A stretch of 64,000 bases of DNA, from the NCBI GenBank assembly GCA_025738555.1, contig JAOVFP010000008.1, positions 4,526,001-4,590,000 of the forward strand. The letters run 5' to 3'. Shown here piece after piece: positions 37,912 through 47,761 of this stretch. The stretch is from Cyathus striatus (Eukaryota; Basidiomycota; Agaricomycetes; Agaricales; Nidulariaceae). Both the position numbers and the translations under genes were made by a program. Under the pieces are notes generated by a model. That model was given only the letters and a program-made list of their open reading frames with translations, searched no databases and had not been told where the DNA came from. The stretch's first letter is position 1; every line of letters begins with the position of its first letter.

Positions 37912-38420
37912 ATCACAGATAAGGTAATGACACTGGTATGCGTGGGACGGTGAGGTGAACGGACGGCTGAAGCTAAACCTATGCGCGTTGAGCTAGAATA
38001 TACATTGACGTCAATACCGTATACGGGTAATACAGAGAGAGGTTCCCAAGAGGTTCCTGAAATCTGTTATTCATGGGGTCAGAGAGCGAAAGGAAAGTCG
38101 GACTTCAAAGCTTCACTAGCACTACTGGTGGGCGGGTATTACCACTACTTGTTTATCCAGGCACATAGCATGCAAAAGAATGGATAACTTGTACTAGGTC
38201 CTGGCAAAGACCACAGTTTCAACTTTCTACAGTACATCCGAAATGGAATGCGGTGACAAAGCGTGACAACGATCATGTGATCGTTCGGAATCTTCTTTAT
38301 GTCTCACGAATTCGATCTCACGCGTTATAGAACTCTTCCTTCCGTTTCAGAGCTTTTGGACAACCCAACGCCTTGGGTCTAAACTTATTTGTTATTTACT
38401 GCAGAAACCGAAAGTTAAAC
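37912..38420. other. Intergenic region between two unrecognised divergent genes
   Basis: A 509-base spacer between the start codons of the genes at 37911 (minus) and 38421 (plus). An imperfect palindrome AACGATCATGTGATCGTT at about 38268-38285 could be a regulator site. Nothing else seen. Confidence 0.4.
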
Positions 38421-39132
38421 ATGCTAATCAAGGAAAAGGAGGCCGGTACATCCCTCGTTAAAGGTGAGTTGGTGGGTACGTTTTAGCGCCTTTCGTTCAT
38501 AGTAGGTGTACAAGGACAAGATTATATGCCTACGATTAGCTCACAGTCGTCAGAAAAAGACTTCGTGCCCACAATTGATACTATCCTTCTCTGTATACAA
38601 AGTATGCAGGAACTCAAACTTGTGCGGACATTGTGTCCAGATTTTCTGAACCTCTTAACCACACTTGAGTCTTATCGTTTGACCGCTCTCGAAAAGGCAA
38701 GGGATGCACTGGTATGGGACGCATTTTACTCAAAACAATCCGCAGCGATTGTGTTGAGTGATAAGGAGAAGGATGACCTTACGAAGATAAAGCAAAGAGG
38801 AAGTGACACGCGCCGGATATATATAAATATTATCATAGCTTGTTGTATGAACGTGAGTTATATCTTTTTTCTTGAGCTCGTGGGTTTATTTATACAGTGT
38901 GCTTCAGGATCTGTTTTGTCTATGGACAGCAAAACGTTTTTCGGCCTCTGAATTTATAATCCGCTTCAAGGAGTACTTTCCGTTCTTCACAAAGTCGCGT
39001 TCACCATTATTATTTCATTCTGAACTATCTTCGGATGAGCACAAGCAACTTCAGGATGCTGCAAATGTTTGCCTTACATGGGTTGAACAGAGCTACCAAC
39101 AAGCAACCAGTAATGGCAAAAATATCAGGTAA
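38421..39132 (+). CDS. Unrecognised helical protein, 201 residues
   Basis: Three exons (38421-38463, 38515-38852, 38908-39132) join in frame from MLIKEKEAGTSLVKGQDY to SNGKNIR. Both introns have GTGAGT donors. The protein is mostly predicted helix, with ILLCIQSMQELKLVRTLCPD, LESYRLTALEKARDALVWDA and SSDEHKQLQDAANVCLTWVE; no signal peptide, no membrane span of full length, no known catalytic motif. It lies between the halogenase group and PDAT, convergent with PDAT. Function unknown. Confidence 0.6.
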
Positions 39133-39442
39133 TTAACAGCATTCAGGTCCAATGTACAAAACCTAATTGCATCTCAGTAGTGTTATTCCAAACGAGTACT
39201 CGCTAGAATATCCTGCAACCATTAAGTTAATAACATTCTATTTAAATGATGTACAGTACACAGTAAGTAGATTGAAGACGATGTTTTGTCAATAGTTCTT
39301 AGTATACTGTGGCGTGGCGTCGACTATTACTTATATGAAGTACATAAGTAAACCGCAAAGTAGCATTGTATTAATATTAAATATGTAAATGTCATCATGA
39401 AGTTCTCGAAGACTCGACCTGATCTTGTGCAAGAGCGAAGTA
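39133..39442. other. Convergent 3' intergenic region
   Basis: AT-rich spacer between the stop codons of the unrecognised 201-residue gene and PDAT. No gene seen. Confidence 0.5.
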
Positions 39443-42400
39443 TCAATCCCATTCGATGTTTTTTGCGTAGCGTTGAATGTCAGATACAAATCTGTCGGTA
39501 ATTTCATCCCCAACACCAGTTGCAACTTTAAGAATAATCTCGTTTAGGCTGGTTGACCCAAGAATGTCGACGTGATCACTGGTATTGGCCCCTCCTCTAG
39601 GGATTGATGGTATTGGGCGATGAGGTAACTTTCATATGCAATTCATGTCGGCTGAGTTAACTTTGTTAAGAGGGACAATATAAACTAACTCACTTCGACA
39701 GTTATGACAGGAATCCTTGCTGGATTCCATCTTGGCCTTTTCCATCCTTCTACGCACATAGCGCCCAAACTTAATAAACTGACAGTCCCGTCGCCCTCTC
39801 CCATCTTAACGCCATTCCTGACCTAAGGATTATGATCAAGTGTTAATTTACATACAGAATTTACTCGCTGGGTATACCTTTGGGAAGGCAGAGTCATTAC
39901 TGTATTCAGCATCTATCCAACTTGCTCGAGGCAGAGGAGCCTCTAATGATGCACGAGAATTATTACATCCTTCTAAAAGAGGATCTACACATTTTCTTGC
40001 ATTTGCGCCATCGGCGAAACCGCCATCCTGTTCGTATCCACCCCTTGCATACCTAGTAACTAGATAAGTGTGACCCTAGCCGAATTTAACATGAACCGAC
40101 CAATATGAACGCTATCAAGCGAAAATATCAGTTTATCGATTGTTTGCTTTTTCGATAACTCACTTCAGTTTCTTTCCCATGACCATAAACGCAATAAATC
40201 TTCATCGACGGAGCCATTGGAAGTCTAATACTGCCGTCAAGAACAATTTACTCGGATATGAAATGTCGGACTACCTAATTTCCAGAGGATTTGACCATTT
40301 TGCGGGATTTTTGTCATTCTCCGCTAGTCTTATTTCGTCCTTTTCCATTCCGAAGGAATAATTGCTTTCGAGCATCACCTGGGCGACAATAATAGCGGAA
40401 AAGTAGAATAGGAAGCTTAAAAGGACGCTACCTGAAACGTTGAAGGCGTATGCTGGAGGATCCAAGTAGAGGCATCTGATGCTGTCATGTTCCTGGTATT
40501 ATCACTGTTGTTATTTCGTCTAAATGCAATCAGCTCGCCATGACTGTGGACTGTATCATTAACATCGTCAGGTGCACGAGTGGTATTTCCCCAAATTGTA
40601 TCTCCGCCCTGTTTGGGAATCCATCAGCATGCTAGAGACGCATCAAAAACAGAAGTCCAAAGGTACCTTGATCCACATACTAGCACTTCCCGCCCAGCTT
40701 CTAAACAGCTTCTCTCTCTCCTTCCTTGAGAAGAAACGTTCCAATACTAGAAATTGTTAAGACATTTACAACTATCATGCATACCTCACAAACCATAAGA
40801 GCCAGCGGGATTCATCTGAACTGTATCTTTCATTTCCCCCGATAAGAATGCTGCCATTGCCTTTGCCTTCAGATGAAATTAGGGAACGCTCGATTGCTTT
40901 CCGTTCAAACTTACCACACCCTATCAGAATACTTTAGAAGGAATATCTAAACATGTAAGGGTATCGAAAGGTAACTCACCAGATGTGTACCAGCAATAGA
41001 TACGTACGCTTCGATGTGGTCCTACAATATATGTTAGCGCGCCATTAATATAAAGACTGAAGTCGCCAACCTCTACCCAATTACTTCCGCCGTTCCCGTA
41101 CATAGGGTTTTCTACCCATTTAAAGCTGATGAGCGTCAGCAGTCTTTAAAATATAGAGAGCGTGTAATTCTCACAAATACTGAAGAAATCAAGTCAGTGC
41201 AAAGGAGAATCAGAAAAAAAGTGGAAACAAACCAGAAGAACCTAGTCGAGCAGTTTTATAATCAAAATTTTGAACAAGATAAAAATTGGCATACAGTGGA
41301 ACCCATTGAGTGGGCAGCAACCACAACTTTACGCTTTTGTCGTCGCCTAGTGGAATGTCAATCACTGGATATGCTCTAAAATGAGGAACATACTTAAGAC
41401 CTTCGATGGTACTCTTCAATTTGGAAAAGTAGCCGTCACGTTCTTCCAAGTTATAAAACGACAATCTCCAGTCGTAAGGCGCCAAGTAGAGATTGTTCGT
41501 ATCATAGTTGACGACTGCGAGGTTTTCTACTATTTTAGACCTAGAAAGCAATTGGAATGAGGACAAAAAAAGGTGTTTAGACTAACCAAATCCAATATCC
41601 TTGAATGAAAGTGCTAGCAGCGTCTATTCCCTCCGCGGCACGTATCTTGACACCAGGAGGATCGAGGCCAGTCACAGGATCCAGCATCATGGCAGCTATC
41701 CACTTTTCTTTGTTGAATGTAACTTGCGATAACATATTGAACCCGCCCCACATTTTTTGGCGGAAGAAAGCACGGTAATCAGGGGATGTGGACCAGGATT
41801 CAAGGCCCTAAAATTGTGTAGTGCTTTCTGCATGTAAACTAGTTGACTTGTTGACATACGGTGGATATAATCCCTGGAATAATAACAACAGGATATTGGG
41901 CTGAAAGGCCTCTAGCCTTCATTTTTTCTCCTATCTGAAATTCACGTCCATCATTATTAAACTTCCAGAGTTCCGGGATATTACTCCGCAAACGCGTCCA
42001 TTCTGCTTCGACTCTCGAGAAATCGAGACCTGGAAGTTGAGGCAAGTTGATGTCATATTCGTCCAACAGAATTGATACATGTGCATGAATATCCTGGATA
42101 TCTTCAGGGACGGTCCTTGCTCTCCCCCACTATGACACCACGTGACCATCGGCAACCGGTTACTGCTCATAACCGTGCGTCATCGTGAAACCACACTAGT
42201 AATTTCAAAGTAATTTGTAACTTTGTAATACTAAGTCATTGTAATAGTATGTACTAAGCTTTAAATTAAATACAAAGTACAATAGTGTCAATGTAATCCC
42301 TCACTGACAACTGTAACAAGTCTCTTTCAAATATTAATACTCCATATCCCTAACCTAACTATCCCAAACCAAACTCTAACCTCTAACTCTAACCTCTAAC

Positions 42401-43148
42401 TCTAACCTCTAACCTCTATTCTTTCATAGGACAATGAAGTTAGGGCTGGGTTACCCCAGCCCTAACTTCTGCTAATTACTAGTTCTATTATACCCTCCCT
42501 AACCTAACCATACTAACAATTGTATTATGCCCTCCCTAACCTAACCACATTTTCTAACAGTTATTTTAACTAATTACTGTTTTACAATACCCCAAACTTA
42601 GCCCAACCTCAATTTTATTAGTAAAAATAGCAATAAAAAAATAAGACATCACTGGGAATTGAACCCCACTTCGCGCAAAAAACAATCTTTATTGTAGGTC
42701 AGCAAACCACTACACCAGTGAGCAATGTAAAATTAGGATCGGAATGTACTTGAGGCCATCAGCGGACGAACACCTTCCATATTTGGTAAGTCACATGGTG
42801 TCATAGTGGGGGAGAGCAAGGACCGTCTATCTTCAGGTTCTACGAATGCAAAACCCAGAAGTGTGCCAACTAAAGAGGGTAGCCATTGACCGACGAACTT
42901 TCTATGGGCTCTGAATAGACGCACATATCATTCCAAGCGGAAAAAGGAATCTCCCCTTTTTCCAGAAAGGTTGCTGTAAAGGAACATTAGATGATAAAAT
43001 GGGGATTTATCGTTATGTAAAACACAACTGGTTTGGCCTCATGAATGAGCACTGTTTTCTCTTTCAAGTCATATCCAGGCTTATCTACGGAGTCTTCCTG
43101 AGTAGGTAGAGCGCTCTGAAGAGGTTTATTTCGCCTTATGAGGACCAT
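39443..43148 (-). CDS. LRO1: Phospholipid:diacylglycerol acyltransferase (PDAT/LRO1), exon interrupted by a 719-bp element
   Basis: Makes triacylglycerol by moving an acyl chain from a phospholipid to diacylglycerol at the ER. Conserved blocks: YPVVIIPGIISTGLESW, MMLDPVTGLDPPGVKIRAAEG, NLYLAPYDWRLSFYNLE, the lipase-type HSMGST near 41310, FKWVENPMYGNGGSNWVE, IAGTHLGVAKAM, MKIYCVYGHGKETERSYW, GEGDGTVSLLSLG and HVDILGS, ending NIEWD at 39443. HSMGST and FKWVE are joined through a 5-base exon (41175-41179). The element at 42109-42827 splits FAFVEPED from IQDIHAHVSI. N-terminal to that, the frame is broken at least once between 42900 and 42960 (fragments RLFRAHRKFVGQWLPS and RRNKPLQSALPTQEDS), and the start is uncertain. 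It may be a decaying copy or, if the element is spliced out, still active. Confidence 0.8.
42099..42108. repeat. 10-bp target-site duplication, TATCTTCAGG
   Basis: TATCTTCAGG precedes the left inverted repeat at 42109 and recurs at 42828-42837 after the right inverted repeat. On the coding strand it is CCTGAAGATA, encoding part of EPEDI of PDAT. Confidence 0.9.
42352..42420. repeat. CTAACC/CTCTAA minisatellite
   Basis: Repeated CTAACCTCTAACT units of about 12-13 bases fill 42374-42417, preceded by looser CCTAACC copies. Similar CCTCCCTAACCTAACC blocks recur at 42495-42510 and 42530-42546. Internal to the 719-base element. Confidence 0.75.
42436..42469. repeat. Perfect 15-bp-arm hairpin near the centre of element copy B
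   Basis: GAAGTTAGGGCTGGG (42436-42450) and its exact reverse complement (42455-42469) flank a 4-base loop TTAC. It lies at the midpoint of the 719-base element. Confidence 0.85.
42649..42721 (-). other. tRNA-like segment, 73 bases, with paired 7-bp ends
   Basis: Read on the minus strand it begins TCACTGG and ends CCAGTGA (7 of 7 pairs). It contains TGGTGTAGTGGTTTGC, a good A box, and GGGGTTCAATTCCC, a good B box/T-loop. Total length equals a tRNA. The T-stem and acceptor would share bases, and the anticodon loop (TAAAGAT) lacks U33, so it is not a usable tRNA gene. A tRNA-derived Pol III promoter module is the best reading. Confidence 0.6.
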
Positions 43149-43450
43149 TAAGCTTGATTCCCTGAGCAACTGGTGGTAAAGGCTGAAAAGCTCTAGCCTT
43201 ACTACTTATGGGGTCCGAATGTCGTTCGTAGACACGTGATTGAGAAAGGCGGATCTGAGGACTCCCCGCGGCGGGGAATTGTACTTGGACTGTGCAGTGT
43301 GCAGCGGACAAGGATCCTTGCTTCGTATCTTCCAGTGGAAAGTACCGGAATTCAAATATTCAAATATTCAAGCTTAGGAGTGACTATGATATATTATTCT
43401 GTTCTTCCAAATCCTTACTTACATAAACAGTTTCTGTGGTTACAGCAATC
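43149..43450. other. Divergent region between PDAT and ETF-alpha
   Basis: A 302-base spacer. It may include the true N-terminal coding sequence of PDAT: a minus-strand frame ending in PPVAQGIKLNGPHKAK looks protein-like but stops one frame away from RRNKPLQSALPTQ. Otherwise promoter sequence for ETF-alpha. Confidence 0.4.
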
Positions 43451-44604
43451 ATGCTCCGTACTCGAGCTATTCTTTCCTCCAGGGCCTTCTCCCGTTCATA
43501 CGCAGCCGCTACTTCTCCGCATGCATTGGTTTTCCTTGAACATCGCCAGGGTATTATCGACTCAGCTTCACTCTCAGCAGTCACTGCTGCGGCACAGCTG
43601 GGCGGCGAGGTAACGGCACTAGTCGTTGGTTCGTCTGACCACGTTCCAACCGTCCTTAATACAGCAAAAAAGTATTGCGTCTTTTCTTCAGATCAGTAAT
43701 ATCTTACCTACTACTATAATTCCCTAGGCTTAAGGGTGTCACCTCTGTTCTTCATTCCACCTCTTCGCAGTACGCGGAGTCTCTTCCTGAAGTCCTTTCT
43801 CCCCTCCTGGAGAAACTTCTCTCCGATTCCTCTCCTTACACACATGTCGTGTCGGCGACTTCATCCTCAGCAAAGTCTATCCTTCCTCGTGTCGCAGCGA
43901 GGCTCGACGTTCCCGCGATCTCTGACGTCACTTCTCTTGAGCATGATGCTTCATCTAGCTCCACGACCTTCACCCGTCTCATTTACGCCGGAAACGCGAT
44001 TGCAACTGTCCGTTCTCCTTCTTCAGTTCCGATTAAGTTTTTTACTGTCAGAGCAACCGCATTCTCTGCTGCTCCTGCCGTAGAAGACGTGGATGCAGAG
44101 ACGAAGGCTGTTGATCCAGTCCAAGTTACTGACCCTCCCACTGAGCACTTGAAAACTACTATTACCAAATCGGACCGTCCCGACTTAGGAGTTGCCAGTC
44201 GAATCGTCTCTGGAGGGCGCGCGTTGAAGAACGCTGATACTTTTGCTTCCACATTGTATCCTCTTGCAGATGCACTGGGTGCAGCGGTTGGTGCATCACG
44301 TGCAGCTGTTGATGCTGGGTATGCGGACAACTCACTACAGGTGGGCCAGACGGGTAAGGTAGTGGCTCCAGAGCTTTACATGGCGGTTGGTATTTCCGGA
44401 GCAATTCAGCATCTTGCTGGGATGAAGGACTCCAAGTTAATCGTCGCGATCAATAAGGCAAGTGCCAACATTCCAATCATGACTTAGTTGTCTGACGATC
44501 TAATTCAGGATCCCGATGCCCCTATATTCCAGGTTGCTGATGTCGGTTTAGCTGCGGACTTGTTTGAGGCAGTTCCTGAGTTAGTGGAAAAGCTGAAACA
44601 ATGA
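43451..44604 (+). CDS. Electron transfer flavoprotein alpha subunit, mitochondrial
   Basis: Three exons (43451-43671, 43728-44457, 44509-44604) give 348 residues. The N-terminus [19 protein letters not shown] is a typical mitochondrial presequence. Family features: [48 protein letters not shown], the FAD-binding C-terminal region [15 protein letters not shown]...[45 protein letters not shown] and [20 protein letters not shown]. It passes electrons from acyl-CoA dehydrogenases to ETF-ubiquinone oxidoreductase, with the beta subunit (not here). The last intron (44458-44508) has a GC donor: AATAAG then GCAAGT. Reading through it instead would stop after NIPIMT. Confidence 0.95.
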
Positions 44605-44636
44605 ATGATATTCATGTCTTTATTTGGGAGTACAAG

Positions 44637-46451
44637 TTACAAACGACTACGTTGTTCATTTAATTTGAACAGCTCTAGAGCTCTCATGCGATCCCGCTCG
44701 GGTGTTGTTCTGTCAATCCAGCCCCATTGCTTTTGGATGGCCGGTCCTAAACGTTCATAGTCTTCCCCAAACTCACTGATAAATTCGTACATCATTCCAG
44801 ACCTGTAAGATTCACGAAGCACTTCATTGGCAGCGGATAGACGAACTGTTTCGTACGCTGCCAATGCGGCCCCAACGTTCTTGGGTGACGCCTGCGCAAG
44901 TAAGGAAGATAATATGAAGGCATCCTGAAGAATAATGAGATATCTTGGTAGGGACAAAATTTGTGTCTCGAGCACAAACCTCTATTGCCTGACCGGCACC
45001 GGCACCTTGATGCGGGGTCATAGCATGGGCCTTCGAATGCCACTCGATAAATGTGGAAACTTATAGTTGACGCAAACAGAGGAACTCACTGCATCCCCCA
45101 TTAGAACGACACTTCCAGCAATATAACAAGGCAATTCGTTGAGGTGATGAATAGCCCATCGAGTCGGGTGTTCAACAAGCTGAAGATCACGCTCAGCTAT
45201 TTAGGTTTAACGTAAGCTGAATTATACTTGCCTCCAGAAGGCTGACAACCTCTGGCTCCCATCCAGCATAGCATTGTCGAAGTTCCTGTGCAGGGCATTC
45301 CACGACCCAGTCTCCATTATAAGGAACACCATATTTATCCGGTGCGGATGTAAATGTAACAACGTTTATTATGTTTCCTCGGCAAATAGAATAGCTCACG
45401 ACATGCTAGTGACGCCGTTTAATGCGTCGGCGGGTGCTAAAGAACTATAGAACCAACCTTGCTTGGTCCGCAGTACTTCATGATAGATTGTTAGCGAACA
45501 GATGAAATCGTTCGGAGCATGAAACTACCGGTACCATCATAGGAGTTCGGATTGCTCTGTGGACCGGCTCGTCTAACTTTGATTTTGGAATTTTGTCGAT
45601 ATTGATGAGCCCTCTGTATGCAATAATTCCAGTCCAGACAGGATTAACGTGTCGCAGTAAGGTAGAATTGCGCTCTTCCTGCGCCTTGTTTCGAAACATC
45701 TGAGCTCGAACACAAGACTTTATACCATCACAACCCACGAGAACATCACATACTGCTGTGTCACCGTCTTCGAAGTGTAGGGTAACCATGGCGTTTTCAT
45801 GCGTTTGTGAATAGGATACCAACCTTTTCCCGAAGTGAGCTACGTTTGATGGAAGATGATCCACAAATACATCGAGGAAGTCTGCCCTGTGAAACCGAAT
45901 ACACTAAACGTCCTTTAGTGTATGGCTGTTTCAAATGGACATGAAGGTAAATACCCCGTCTAAGTGGACGGTAAGAGGTAAGTATTCCAATATCTTTGTA
46001 AACCGATAAGCTTACATGGCATCTCCGCAAGGTGAAATTGGAAACCTTCATCGGAGCTATCTGAGCGCCTGAAATTAAACCCAACTCCTGAAAGCCCAGT
46101 CAAAAGCCAGCAGTAAATCAAACGATATCAATTTATACCCGTGGAGCCGTCCGGGGGTGCATGGGCTACCAATGAGAAAGCAGGTGCAAGACCCATTAAT
46201 TCTAGAATACGCCATGTACGAGACCAGATCATTACGCCTGCGCCGATTTCCTTGAACCTCTGAGTAGCCTCATATATATCGACCTGAAGGTGAGCGTGTC
46301 TCGATAACGCCAAGGCCAGACATAGGCCACCAATGCCACCACCACTGGGTTTAGTTGCATGTTAATGGAGAACGTATCGAACAAGGAACGGGATGGCAAC
46401 AGACCATATGGCAATCCTGAGGGTTTGTCTGGGGGAAGGGTCGGAAGACAT
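44637..46451 (-). CDS. FAD-dependent monooxygenase, salicylate hydroxylase-like
   Basis: Starts at 46451 (MSSDPSPRQTLRIAIC). An intron then leads into GGGIGGLCLALALSRHAHLQVDIYEA, the N-terminal FAD fold. FKEIGAGVMIWSRTWRILELMGL, HRADFLDVFVDHLP and VLVGCDGIKSCVRA (the DG motif) follow. Then come WTGIIAYRGLI, VSYSICRGNIINVVTF, SVVLMGDAAHAMTPHQGAGAGQAIEDAFIL (the GD motif) and a C-terminal helix ending NEQRSRL at 44637. This is the class A flavin hydroxylase pattern of salicylate 1-hydroxylase and 6-hydroxynicotinate monooxygenase. It would hydroxylate or decarboxylate an aromatic ring using NAD(P)H. Convergent with ETF-alpha, only 32 bases apart. Confidence 0.9.
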
Positions 46452-46680
46452 TGGTTATATCACTAATCTAAAAAAACGGTCGCTATATGTAAATCAGCTA
46501 TGTGAAAGTGAAGCTTTGAAGTGTCATCGAGTGTGAAGAAAGCTGAAGTTGAAGTAAAGGTTGACTAAAAGGGGGAAGCCAGTGGAGTCTACTCTTTTAA
46601 TTTAGAACAGACGGCAAGCCGGACCGGCAGAAACCACTTACGCGCACTCTTCCATCTGACCCTCTACAACCCTCTAGATT

Positions 46681-47671
46681 ATGCCTTTCATTTACCCTTC
46701 CTCAAAATTCAATCTCTCTGGTAAAACATTAATTGTCGTTAGCATTTGCACTTGCATCCTCATCGTTGTCTTATCTCATCTCATCTCATCCGTTTAGCCC
46801 ATCGTCTCCACCGCAAATGTCGCCCAGTTAGCTGCAGACCTACTAATATCTACCCTTTCTCTGAAGCGCATCGCGGCCGTCGATCCTCGTTTTTTTGTCC
46901 CAGTAGTGGGCGGAAGAGACGATGGAGAGGAAGGAATTACCACTCCGCTTGAGCGTGAGCCTTTCGTATTACACAACATCATGCACTGGTTAATCATACC
47001 TTATTGTAGTCTACTGGAATGATACATCCGATATAGTGATTTTCCTGCAAAGATCTCCGGTATTAAAGGTAAAACTGGGCACTATCCTATTCGATCTGTT
47101 ACTTACTACTACAATTTCAACAGTCTTTGAAACAAGACTTTGTAGACTCGCTCCTTGAATTTGTTGGCTCTTCGAACGCTGCCGCAGTTCTCTTCCTCTC
47201 TGGCGTAGACCTGTCGAATCGCACAGACTCACAGATGTTGTATGTGGAATACCCATTTATTCGAAGAAATCCTTAATGTTGTTTTTTAGCACTTCCACCT
47301 ACCATATAGTTCCTCCTAGCTCTCCGAACATAACACCATCACTCTTGAAAGCAATATCTAATCTTCAAATACCTGCTTACTCTTCCCCGGTTCCCCATCG
47401 TAACCCGACAGAAGACAAGCAAATTGAGATACCTTTCATACCAGGGGGTGGTCTGACACGCCGTATGCTTTCATCGCTGCCATCATCGTGGCCCATTCCT
47501 ACAGCATCTATACTTCAGTTTGTTTTGGAAGGAGACAACAGAGCTGATGCTAATATGCTAGCTACAATAACAGCCAGAATTTTGGACCTACCAATCAAAC
47601 AATGGAATCCTCCTCAAAGTTGGAGAGAAGGCCTTTTCGGTGCACCTCACGATCAAACATTATATGGATGA
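46681..47671 (+). CDS. PAC2: Proteasome assembly chaperone 2
   Basis: Starts MPFIYPSSKFNLSGKTLIV at 46681. An intron 46738-46798 joins to PIVSTANVAQLAADLLISTL, SLKRIAAVDPRFFVPVVGG and GITTPLE. Later exons carry VFLQRSPVLKSLKQDFVDSL, NAAAVLFLSGVDLSNRTDSQ, IPFIPGGGLTRRMLSSLP and EGDNRADANMLATITARILD, ending APHDQTLYG. These match the PAC2/Add66 family (GNVAQLAVDLL-type and IPGGG motifs). PAC1-PAC2 scaffold 20S proteasome alpha-ring assembly in the cytosol. The length of about 265 residues fits. Convergent with RRP12, stop codons 91 bases apart. Confidence 0.88.
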
Positions 47672-47761
47672 CGCAGGTCAAGATAATATATGAAGATGTT
47701 AAAATGTAAATGCATAGTACTTAAAACACAAACAGAACTAAGACAAAGCTAATCGTCTACC

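Larger units (their letters stand above)
42109..42827 (-). mobile_element. MULE-like inverted-repeat element with tRNA-like module, 719 bp (copy B), inside PDAT
   Basis: Terminal inverted repeats of about 38 bases with one mismatch start GACGGTCCTTGCTCTCCCCC at both ends (42109 forward; 42827 reverse complement). A perfect 10-base target duplication flanks them. From the 42827 end inward the order is inverted repeat, TTTACATT (42724-42731), tRNA-like segment (42649-42721), GATGTCTTATTTTTTT, then a CTAACC-rich minisatellite and a 15-base-arm hairpin. Copy A at 7328-8200 shows the same order and spacing at its left end. No transposase frame. The 9-11 base duplication and long inverted repeats suggest a Mutator-like non-autonomous element. 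Confidence 0.88.

Noticed and set aside
42374..42417. Interstitial telomere array
   Set aside because: Units are CTAACCTCTAACT, irregular and confined to the transposable element, not a CCCTAA array.
42649..42721. Functional tRNA gene on the minus strand
   Set aside because: Length 73 and a perfect 7-bp acceptor are suggestive, but the T-stem would have to share bases with the acceptor stem and the anticodon loop lacks U33. Treated as a tRNA-like module.
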